From: Parvularcula mediterranea
Lineage (GTDB): Bacteria > Pseudomonadota > Alphaproteobacteria > Caulobacterales > Parvularculaceae
Reading direction: 5' to 3'
DNA: 64,000 nt
Assembly: GCF_013085255.1 (NCBI RefSeq)
Contig: NZ_JABFCX010000003.1
Location: 753,288-817,287, forward strand
Shown: in pieces, positions 8,216-14,857 of the stretch
How the letters are laid out: every line of letters starts with the position of its first letter
How positions within the stretch are numbered: the first letter of the stretch is position 1
The notes under the pieces: model-generated
The model's database searches: none
The model's input: only the letters and a program-made list of their open reading frames with translations
What the model was told of the DNA's origin: nothing
Position numbers and translations under genes: made by a program

Positions 8216-8980
8216 CAGCCTCACAGCATCCGACCACAGATCATCAGGGCCCGCTGCAATCGCGCCGGGCCATTCTTCTGTCGCTCCGATGTAAAGCGTG
8301 CCGTCCTGCCGCGGCACGAAGTAGGCCGTCGGTGAACGGACCACCCCGGGGACAGCGCCAGCATCATCAGGGTGCAACCTGACGATGAACGCCGCGCCCT
8401 TCACGCCCATCAAGCCCTCAGGCCCCTGCTCCCGTGCAGCGCCCGTGGCGAGTACGACATTCTGCACGCTGAAGGTCTCGCCAGCGACTCTGACACCACC
8501 CTCGGCGACCTCACCCCGGCCTTCCACGATGGTGATCCCGACATCCGCAGCGCGCCGCTTGATATGCTGAAGGAGGAGAAGTGGTTCGACCGACCCTTCT
8601 CCCGGCACAAAGGCTGACGGCTTCTGCGAAAACTCGCGCAATGCGCCGCGATCAGGAAGCTCCGACCCGGGCGGCCTTGCGTGAAAGCCGATCCCGTAAA
8701 CGCCGCCCAGTTGGAACCCGATGTCCCCCGCAGGCTCATCCGACAGCCGCGCCGCGAATCCGCGCCAGCTCTCAAGCCCCAGCTCAAGGAGTGCCCGCAG
8801 CTTCGGCCCGCCTGCGTCATGCGCCAGCTCGAACGAAGGGCTCAGCATCCCTGCTGCCGCATGGGTCGCGCCGGCCTCTCCGTCGCTGACCCAGAGGACC
8901 TTCCGGCCACCCTCGGCCAGATGAAACGCAGCGCAGGCGCCGATCACGCCAGAGCCGAGGATGGCAACGTCAAAACTCAT
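8027..8980 (-). CDS. FAD-dependent oxidoreductase, ThiO/glycine oxidase-like
   Basis: A DAO-family flavoenzyme of about 317 residues. The N-terminal Rossmann motif is DVAILGSGVIGACAAFHLAE with ATHAAAGMLSP downstream, the arrangement seen in ThiO glycine oxidases. The C-terminus GLIRAQGHHRNGVLLGP matches the conserved ThiO tail that closes the FAD site. It probably oxidises glycine or another D/short amino acid to the imine with H2O2 release. No thiamine genes lie nearby, so a role in thiazole synthesis is not supported by context. ATG 8980 is preferred; TTG 9016 would add 12 residues. Its last 189 bases overlap, convergently, the coding end of the EAL-like gene. Confidence 0.8.
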   Translation of the reverse strand: MSFDVAILGSGVIGACAAFHLAEGGRKVLWVSDGEAGATHAAAGMLSPSFELAHDAGGPKLRALLELGLESWRGFAARLSDEPAGDIGFQLGGVYGIGFHARPPGSELPDRGALREFSQKPSAFVPGEGSVEPLLLLQHIKRRAADVGITIVEGRGEVAEGGVRVAGETFSVQNVVLATGAAREQGPEGLMGVKGAAFIVRLHPDDAGAVPGVVRSPTAYFVPRQDGTLYIGATEEWPGAIAAGPDDLWSDAVRLLPCLGRAERLRRLEGFRPFIDRSGPLIERDGGRLGLIRAQGHHRNGVLLGPVSAEAIEELLV

Positions 8981-9019
8981 GGAACCGGCGCTATCCCGCG
9001 CCCCTCCGGCTGACAAGCT

Positions 9020-9550
9020 TCAGAAAGGCCGCTGGCCCAGCATCCGCGTCTTCTCCCGGCTCGAAGCCGAGGAGCCGAAATAATAGTTCATCACCGCAGC
9101 GGCCATGGCCGCGAGCGCGCCGAGCATGATGGAGAACTCGGTCTCAGTTCCCTCGGGAACCTGCCTCAGCAACATCACGGCAAGCACGGCGAAGAACCCT
9201 GCCACCACGGTTACCGCGAGAAAGCCGGGGATATGGTCTTTCAGCGCGATTTCTCGCTCCCTCGCACTCTGCCGGTCCAGAGCAGCGATGCGCTCTTCCT
9301 CCACCCCCGCCTCGATCAGGCTTCGCTGGAGCGCCAGGCCCGCCTCCTTCAGCTCCAGCAGCACGGAGGGCGAGGCCGACGCCAGCGCCCGTTCGAGCTC
9401 GGCCTGCTCGGCGACCTCTTTGGCGAGGAGAATGGCGCTCGCCTTCTCTGCTGCGAGACCCGCCAAGGGGCCTCCCAGCATGCGGGCCAGCTCCGGCGCG
9501 ATTCGCCCGAGGGCTTTCTGGAAGCGGGCGGGACGTGAAAGATCAGTCAT
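9020..9550 (-). CDS. Phage holin-like/tail-associated small membrane protein
   Basis: A 176-residue protein with a soluble, helical, charged N-terminal two-thirds (Glu/Arg-rich, for example DRQSAREREIALKDHIPG) followed by two hydrophobic segments (about 113-130 and 140-158). It ends in NYYFGSSASSREKTRMLG. The combination of an AREREIALKD helix, two TM helices and a YYFGSS.S..KT tail is typical of small membrane proteins in prophage and gene-transfer-agent-like clusters often annotated as holins. No other phage genes are adjacent, so it may be domesticated. It is divergent from 9693, with a perfect CtrA box in between, and lies 3' to 5' with the ThiO-like gene on the same strand. Confidence 0.55.
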   Translation of the reverse strand: MTDLSRPARFQKALGRIAPELARMLGGPLAGLAAEKASAILLAKEVAEQAELERALASASPSVLLELKEAGLALQRSLIEAGVEEERIAALDRQSAREREIALKDHIPGFLAVTVVAGFFAVLAVMLLRQVPEGTETEFSIMLGALAAMAAAVMNYYFGSSASSREKTRMLGQRPF

Positions 9551-9572
9551 AGAAGGCCATTCTAGGCCCTGT

Positions 9573-9594
9573 GAATCGCCCGAGGATAAGACTC
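9573..9594. promoter_or_regulatory. Two GANTC (CcrM methylation) sites near a CtrA box
   Basis: GAATC at 9573-9577 and GACTC at 9590-9594 lie 21-57 bases from the CtrA box at 9615. GANTC is the target of the cell-cycle methylase CcrM in alphaproteobacteria. Two sites this close are only mildly more than chance, so this is supporting evidence only. Confidence 0.35.
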
Positions 9595-9614
9595 GCGGCC
9601 TTTTGGTTGCGGGG

Positions 9615-9630
9615 TTAAGCCGCGATTAAC
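9615..9630. promoter_or_regulatory. Perfect CtrA box between the holin-like and coiled-coil genes
   Basis: TTAAGCCGCGATTAAC matches the CtrA consensus TTAA-N7-TTAAC exactly, and the base before it (G) makes the outer bases symmetric. It lies 65 bases upstream of the minus-strand holin-like start and 63 bases upstream of the plus-strand coiled-coil gene. At the GC content here I estimate about 0.05 perfect sites by chance in 64 kb. Confidence 0.7.
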
Positions 9631-9692
9631 CTTGGGAGCGAGAAGGCAGTCTGAGGGGCGTATGCGGCATCATTGCCGTATCAAGGAGCGAG

Positions 9693-11225
9693 ATGGCCGA
9701 GGCCGAACGAGACCTTGTGGATGAGCTGACCGACGCGCCAGCGCCGGTTGAGACCGTGCGCGCGACGATGGTCGCCGACGCACGGCCCGCGCCTGTCCGC
9801 CGTTCAGGCTGGCTTCCCGACGCCGAACAGATTTGGACAGCTGCAAAGCTTCTCTCGGTTCTCATCCTCGCCGTCTGGCTGATCGCCTGGCCGATCGGGA
9901 CGACCCTCGCCCTTCGTGAGACCACGGGGCTCTGGAAGTTCGGCCTTGGCTATTCCGGCGCAGTGGTCATCCTCGCGCTTTCCAATTCCCTCCTCGTCCT
10001 CCTCGGCGGCTACCTCCTGCGTGCATCGCTGCGCCTCGAAGAGACGGCCAGCCGCCTTGGCCAGGCCGTTGATCACTTCGAGCCCGCGATCAAAGCCGAC
10101 GCCGTGCGCGGCGACCTCGACCTCCTCGGCGGAGAACTCGACCGGGCCCTCGTGAAGCTCGCCAAGGCCGAGAAGCAGATCCGTGATCAGGTCGGCGCCA
10201 TCGACGCAGCAGCAGAGACGATGCGCGGCGGCACAAAGGAAGGCACCGAGCGCCTCGCCAAGGAACGCCAGGCCCTCATTGACGCCACCGCCAAAATGAA
10301 TGCCGAAGCAGATGCCTTCGCCACCGCCCTCGCCGCGCGCTCGCGTAAGGCTGAGGAAGACGCATCAAGCGCATTCCCCGACATCGAAGAGAAGCTGAAG
10401 CGGCTAGAGGTTGTCTCCGCCCAAAGCGCCGATCAGTTTGCTTCCCTCAGGGAAGCCATGGTCGAGACGAACCAGCTCTTCCGCGAAGCGCCCAAGGGCC
10501 TTGCCGATGACCTCAAGGGCGGTGCCGATACCTTACGCACGGCGCAGCAGGCGCTGATCGATGAGAGCGAGAAGCTCCGCCTCCTGATCGAACAGCAGAA
10601 GACCCGCGCCGACAGCCTTGGCCGGAGTCTCGCCGAGCAATCCGAGAAGCTGAAAACGAGGCCAGCTGAACCGGCGCCTGCTCCGGCTGCCGCGCCTGCG
10701 CCGGCCCCGGCGGCCAAGAAGAACGGCTCTGCAAAGAACCTCGGCGGCTCATGGCGGCGCATTCTCGAGAAGGTCGAGAACGACAGCGCCGCGCAACCTC
10801 GCCCGCAGGCTCAGCCGCGAACGCCCCCGCGTCCGGTGCCAGAGCTCCCCGCCGCCAAGACGCCGGAGGAGCAAGAGCGTGTCCTCCGCATGCAGCGCTT
10901 CACCATGGCCATGAAGGCCCAGCTCTTCGGTATGCCGAGCGCTGACGAACAGCAGCGCTTCGAGCGTGGCGAGCGCCAGCTCTTCGTAGGCCAGATCCTC
11001 GCAAATGATCCGGTCGATCTTCGTGCCAAGCTCCGCACGACGATCGGCAAGGATGAGAGCTTCGCGGAAGCCTCCGAAACCTATCTCGCTGATTTTGACC
11101 AGCTGCTCGCCCCCGTCGTGGGCGACGATGCTGCGTCGTCAGAGGTCGCGCTGCAGGATATGCTCCGCACACCGCTCGGCCAGCTCTACGTGGCGATCGG
11201 CACGGCTAAGGGCCATTTCGATTAA
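9693..11225 (+). CDS. Two-TM coiled-coil membrane protein of unknown function
   Basis: A 510-residue protein I do not recognise. It has a short acidic N-terminus and two TM segments at about residues 48-72 (LLSVLILAVWLIAWPIGTTLA) and 86-110 (SGAVVILALSNSLLVLLGGYLL). A long alpha-helical coiled coil, rich in Glu, Lys and Ala, covers about 113-330. Two Pro/Ala-rich linkers follow, then a C-terminal folded region (about 410-510) containing MKAQLFGMPSADEQQRFERG and ETYLADFDQLL. The layout suggests an inner-membrane scaffold facing the cytoplasm, perhaps polar or divisome-linked. AAGGAGCGAG precedes ATG 9693. A perfect CtrA box 63 bases upstream of the start suggests cell-cycle control. A MotA-like proton channel motif is not visible. 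Confidence 0.75.
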   Translation: MAEAERDLVDELTDAPAPVETVRATMVADARPAPVRRSGWLPDAEQIWTAAKLLSVLILAVWLIAWPIGTTLALRETTGLWKFGLGYSGAVVILALSNSLLVLLGGYLLRASLRLEETASRLGQAVDHFEPAIKADAVRGDLDLLGGELDRALVKLAKAEKQIRDQVGAIDAAAETMRGGTKEGTERLAKERQALIDATAKMNAEADAFATALAARSRKAEEDASSAFPDIEEKLKRLEVVSAQSADQFASLREAMVETNQLFREAPKGLADDLKGGADTLRTAQQALIDESEKLRLLIEQQKTRADSLGRSLAEQSEKLKTRPAEPAPAPAAAPAPAPAAKKNGSAKNLGGSWRRILEKVENDSAAQPRPQAQPRTPPRPVPELPAAKTPEEQERVLRMQRFTMAMKAQLFGMPSADEQQRFERGERQLFVGQILANDPVDLRAKLRTTIGKDESFAEASETYLADFDQLLAPVVGDDAASSEVALQDMLRTPLGQLYVAIGTAKGHFD

Positions 11226-11228
11226 GCG

Positions 11229-11831
11229 TTAGCTCCGGGCGTTCGAAAGACGCTCCAGGGCCCAGCCAGCGGCGTCGCTGGATAGCTCAGACGCTGCGCG
11301 GTTGAGCGCCTCAGCGACCTCAGCCGTGCTGTCGCCATCGACCGGGACACGGGTCTCGAACCGCTGGACACCGAGGATCATGCCGTTGCGGCTTTCAAGG
11401 CGCACACGGAAGATAACGATCGCCTGGGTCGGCTCCGTCGTACGGTCGGCTTCGAAACGCTGAATGTCCGAGTAGAGAACGAAGTCAGCCAGCGGGAGGG
11501 CAACCCTGTCGGAGACCGCCAGCAATGCGCCCCGCTCTTCCACCGAACGCTCAAGAAGGACCGAGAAGATCCGCGGTGCGCGGTCAGCCCACTCACCCTC
11601 AGGCATGTAACGGATTTCGTTCGCGCCCGTGCGGACAGCGATCTTCGAGGTGTTGAGCGCGCTCTCTGCCCGGGCATCGGCGATGGCCAGCGAATAGGGA
11701 AGGCGCTGCTCGCTCCTCGTCTCCTCCATCGCCGTCAGCGTGTAGCGCGGCGGAAGCTCCGAGGCCGGAGCAATGAGGTTGATGCAGCCGCCAAGGGCAA
11801 GCAGCGAGACGGCGGAAAGAGATCTGATCAT
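11229..11831 (-). CDS. ABC-type transport auxiliary lipoprotein (PqiC/ABC_trans_aux family)
   Basis: A 200-residue lipoprotein with lipobox LALGGC (Cys16), after which INLIAPASELPPRYTL is typical of ABC_trans_aux proteins that accompany MCE-type lipid transporters. It probably sits in the periplasmic face of the outer membrane and helps the MlaD-like protein pass phospholipid between the membranes. The ATG shares ATGA with the mlaD stop, making it the last gene of the mlaE-mlaF-mlaD operon. Conserved block: FVLYSDIQRFEADR in the second half. The lipid direction (import or export) cannot be read from sequence. Confidence 0.8.
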   Translation of the reverse strand: MIRSLSAVSLLALGGCINLIAPASELPPRYTLTAMEETRSEQRLPYSLAIADARAESALNTSKIAVRTGANEIRYMPEGEWADRAPRIFSVLLERSVEERGALLAVSDRVALPLADFVLYSDIQRFEADRTTEPTQAIVIFRVRLESRNGMILGVQRFETRVPVDGDSTAEVAEALNRAASELSSDAAGWALERLSNARS

Positions 11832-12763
11832 GGGCGGGCCTCCGGACGGTTCTCGCCCAGCAGGAAGCGCGCCGGGTCACGGTCGAACTCCTGCAGAATG
11901 GCTTCGGTGGTGGCAAGGACGCGGTTCGCCTGAGCGATCACGCCGACAGTGGCGCCAAGGCCTTCCTGGGCGAAGGCATCGATGGCGGGACGGTTCTCCG
12001 AGAGAATGTCCTCGATCTCCGCAATGACTTCGGAGAGGCTCTCGGCGGACGTCGCCGCAGCCTCGAGGGTCTGCTTCACATCGGTGCGCAGCATGCCCTC
12101 GGTCTCATCGATGATGGAGTTGATCCGCGCCACGGTCGTGTCGAGCGCTTCGGCATTGCGCCGCAGGATGATCGAGATGGTGGCGACATTCTCAATGATC
12201 TCGCCAATGTCCTCGTCCTTGTCGGCAATGGCATCGGTGAGGCTTTCAATGTCCTCGAGGATACGGCCAATCCGGTCGATGTTCTCTGCGCTGACGAGGC
12301 TGGTGATGTTCTCTGCCAGCGGGCCCGAGCTTTCGATGACCGCAGCGAGTCCACCGGCAGAGCCCTGAATGGTCGGAATGCGGCGGTCGGAAATGCTTTT
12401 CAGCAAGGGAGCGTTGGGATCGCCGCCGACGAACTGGATGATTGACAGGCCCGTGACGCCGACAAGCTCCAGCTCGGCCCGGGTCGTCTCGCGGATCGGC
12501 GTATTTTCCTCCACGCGAATGAGGGCCACGGCGATGTTGGGATCACGGTTGTCGAGGCCGAGCTCTTCCACCTCGCCGACACGGATACCGTTGAACTGGA
12601 CCGCAGCGCCGACCTGCAGGCCGGAGACCCGCTCGTTGAAGACGACATAGTACTCGTCGAAGGCACGCTCTGTGTTGCCTAGCCACAGGATGAACATCAT
12701 CGCCATGACGACAACGGCGACGACCGAGCTGCCTATGAGGACGAAATGGGCGCGGGTTTCCAT
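11828..12763 (-). CDS. mlaD: MCE/MlaD-type substrate-binding protein
   Basis: A 311-residue inner-membrane protein with a single N-terminal TM (residues about 8-28, LIGSSVVAVVVMAMMFILWLG) and an MCE domain at about 37-115 (VQFNGIRVGEVEELGLDN, TRAELELVGVTGLSIIQFVGG). A long helical region follows (about 140-290), predicted to build the periplasmic tunnel or needle. It carries phospholipid from the MlaEF core. The gene starts 9 bases after mlaF and overlaps the auxiliary lipoprotein gene. The C-terminal helix is longer than in E. coli MlaD (about 180 aa), closer to single-MCE proteins of Actinobacteria or Rhizobiales. Confidence 0.9.
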   Translation of the reverse strand: METRAHFVLIGSSVVAVVVMAMMFILWLGNTERAFDEYYVVFNERVSGLQVGAAVQFNGIRVGEVEELGLDNRDPNIAVALIRVEENTPIRETTRAELELVGVTGLSIIQFVGGDPNAPLLKSISDRRIPTIQGSAGGLAAVIESSGPLAENITSLVSAENIDRIGRILEDIESLTDAIADKDEDIGEIIENVATISIILRRNAEALDTTVARINSIIDETEGMLRTDVKQTLEAAATSAESLSEVIAEIEDILSENRPAIDAFAQEGLGATVGVIAQANRVLATTEAILQEFDRDPARFLLGENRPEARP

Positions 12764-12772
12764 GGGAATCTC

Positions 12773-13558
12773 CTAGGCGCTCTGTGACGCAAGATTTGAG
12801 CCCTGGGCGGCACGGCCCCTTGGCCCGCCGAAATATTCCTGGATCCAGGGATGGTTGGAGCGGCGCACCTCATCGAGAGGCGCGTTGATGATCACCTGCT
12901 TCTCAGCCAGCACCGCCACGCGGTCCGTGGCCCTGATCAGGCTGTCGAGGTCGTGGGTGACCATGAAGATGGTGAGCCCGAGATTATCCCTCAGGCCCAT
13001 GATCAGCTCGTCGAACTTCGCAGCGCCAATGGGGTCGAGGCCCGCGGTGGGCTCGTCGAGGAAGAGGATCTTTGGATCGAGCGCCATCGCTCGGGCCAGC
13101 GCCACGCGCTTTCTCATACCGCCCGAAAGCTCTGACGGCATCTTCTCACCGACACCCTCATTGAGGCCGGAGAGGGAGAGCTTCATGCCTGCGATCTCCT
13201 CGGCCAGCTCGTCCGAGATTTCCGGGTGATGCTCGCGCAGGGGCGCCATGACGTTTTCTGCCACGGTCATCGAGCTGAAGAGCGCACCATCCTGAAACAG
13301 GATTCCGATATCCTCGTTGATCTCCTTGGCGGACGCCCGCTTCGGGTAGATCTGCTTGCCGAGGATTTCGACCTTGCCAGCCTTGGGGATCTGGAGGCCG
13401 ACAATGGTCCGGAGGAGCACCGACTTACCGGTGCCCGACCCGCCGACCACGCCGAGGATCTCACCACGATGGACGTCGAGATCGAGGTCCTTGTGGACGA
13501 CCTGGGTGCCGAACTGGTTCCGGACGCCCCGGACTTCGATGATGTTCTCAGGAGCCAT
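12773..13558 (-). CDS. mlaF: MlaF-type ABC transporter ATP-binding protein
   Basis: The cytoplasmic ATPase of the Mla lipid transporter. In 261 residues it has Walker A GGSGTGKSVLL, signature LSGGMRKRVALARAM, Walker B ILFLDEPTAGLDP and an H-loop MVTHD. These are the canonical features of the MlaF/Ttg2A subgroup, including the IGAAKFDELI segment after the D-loop. The ATG overlaps the mlaE stop by one base (TGATG), so the permease and ATPase are translationally coupled. The C-terminal GPRGRAAQGSNLASQSA is a short variable tail. Expected to form an MlaE2F2 complex with the STAS-MlaE fusion upstream. Confidence 0.93.
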   Translation of the reverse strand: MAPENIIEVRGVRNQFGTQVVHKDLDLDVHRGEILGVVGGSGTGKSVLLRTIVGLQIPKAGKVEILGKQIYPKRASAKEINEDIGILFQDGALFSSMTVAENVMAPLREHHPEISDELAEEIAGMKLSLSGLNEGVGEKMPSELSGGMRKRVALARAMALDPKILFLDEPTAGLDPIGAAKFDELIMGLRDNLGLTIFMVTHDLDSLIRATDRVAVLAEKQVIINAPLDEVRRSNHPWIQEYFGGPRGRAAQGSNLASQSA

Positions 13559-14697
13559 CAGTAGTCGAGCTCCATGAAGAAGACCGCGAAGAGGGCATCG
13601 ACGAGGATCACGAGGAACAGCGACTGGACGACCGAGATGGTGGTTCTGCGGCCGAGGTCCTCTGCGGATCCCCTAACCATCATGCCTTGGTAGCAACCGA
13701 TGACGGCGATCGCGAAGCCGAAGACCGGCGCCTTCACCATCCCGACGATGAAGTTGTCGATGACGATGATCTCCTGGGTCCTCGCCATGAAGAGCGCGGG
13801 CGGGATGTCGAGAGCCAGAGCGCAGACCGCACCGCCACCGACGAGGCCAAGAATAGCTGCAAGGAATGCGAGGCACGGCACGGCAATCAGCAGCGCCAGC
13901 ACACGCGGCACCACGAGCGCATCAAGCGGATCAATCCCCATGGCCTGCATGGCGTCGATTTCCTCGCGCAGCTTCATCGACCCGATAGCCGCGGTGAAGG
14001 AGCTGCCCGAACGGCCAGCGATCAGGATGGCCGTCAGGAGGACGCCGAATTCCCTGAGGACAGAAATGCCCACAAGCTCAACCGCGAAGACCTCCGCGCC
14101 GAACTCAGCCAGCACCGTCGCACCCATGAAGGCGACCACGGCGCCAATCAGGAACGACATCAGCCCGACGATGAAAAGCGCGTTCAGCCCTGCCGATTCC
14201 ATGTGGTGAACCACGCTGGTCGGACGGAAACGACCCGGGTGGCGGATCGTTTCGAACATCCGCACCATCACGGCGCCCACGAAGCTCATAATGTGGAGAG
14301 CTTCATCGAGAATGTTCTCGGTTGCTTGACCAACGCGCTCCAGAACAACGAGCCATGATGCTCTGGGCGGAGGGGTCTCGCACGAGACGAGATTGCCTGC
14401 GGCCTGTTCGAGGAGGACCTTGTGATGATCAGAGACGTTCTCGAACCCCTTGAGAGGCTGGCTGAGATCAGCCCGGGCCCCGCAGGCCTGCATGGTCCGC
14501 TGGAGCACCATCGCGCCGGAGGTGTCGAGATTGTCGACGCCGGCCATGTCGATGATCAGGGGCTTATCGAGAGTTGTCTCGGTGAACTTACGGATCTGTG
14601 CGTCGATACGGGCGATACCATCGGCCATGGTCCAGCCGCCGCGCGCTTCGATGCGCGGTGCAGGGCCATCTTCGACCGAGAACTCCGCCTTGCTCAT
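13558..14697 (-). CDS. mlaE: MlaE-type ABC permease with fused N-terminal STAS (MlaB-like) domain
   Basis: A 379-residue permease. Residues about 1-110 form a STAS-like domain (PLIIDMAGVDNLDTSGAMVL), equivalent to free-standing MlaB in E. coli. The rest is an MlaE permease with the family core (ILIAGRSGSSFTAAIGSMK, EEIDAMQAMGIDPLDALVVP) and five or so TM helices. It forms the inner-membrane core of a phospholipid transporter with MlaF and MlaD. The start is set at ATG 14697, preceded by GAAAGAGG; an upstream in-frame start at 14787 would add 30 non-conserved residues. First gene of the mlaE-F-D-lipoprotein operon; divergent from the CHASE2 gene across 160 bases. Confidence 0.9.
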   Translation of the reverse strand: MSKAEFSVEDGPAPRIEARGGWTMADGIARIDAQIRKFTETTLDKPLIIDMAGVDNLDTSGAMVLQRTMQACGARADLSQPLKGFENVSDHHKVLLEQAAGNLVSCETPPPRASWLVVLERVGQATENILDEALHIMSFVGAVMVRMFETIRHPGRFRPTSVVHHMESAGLNALFIVGLMSFLIGAVVAFMGATVLAEFGAEVFAVELVGISVLREFGVLLTAILIAGRSGSSFTAAIGSMKLREEIDAMQAMGIDPLDALVVPRVLALLIAVPCLAFLAAILGLVGGGAVCALALDIPPALFMARTQEIIVIDNFIVGMVKAPVFGFAIAVIGCYQGMMVRGSAEDLGRRTTISVVQSLFLVILVDALFAVFFMELDY

Positions 14698-14857
14698 CGC
14701 CTCTTTCGCCGATCCGTTTACCTTGCGCACATGGAGCGCAAACCATGCCAGACAGAGCTGAATACGCAGTGAAAGCGATCCGCGCACGCCGAGGCCGTGA
14801 TAAAGTTAATAGCACGGCGTCCGATTGCGAGCGAAAAGGTTAACAGGAGACCGCACC

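Noticed and set aside
9020-9550. Prophage or gene-transfer-agent cluster
   Set aside because: A single phage-like gene with ordinary host genes on both sides; no capsid, tail, terminase or integrase.
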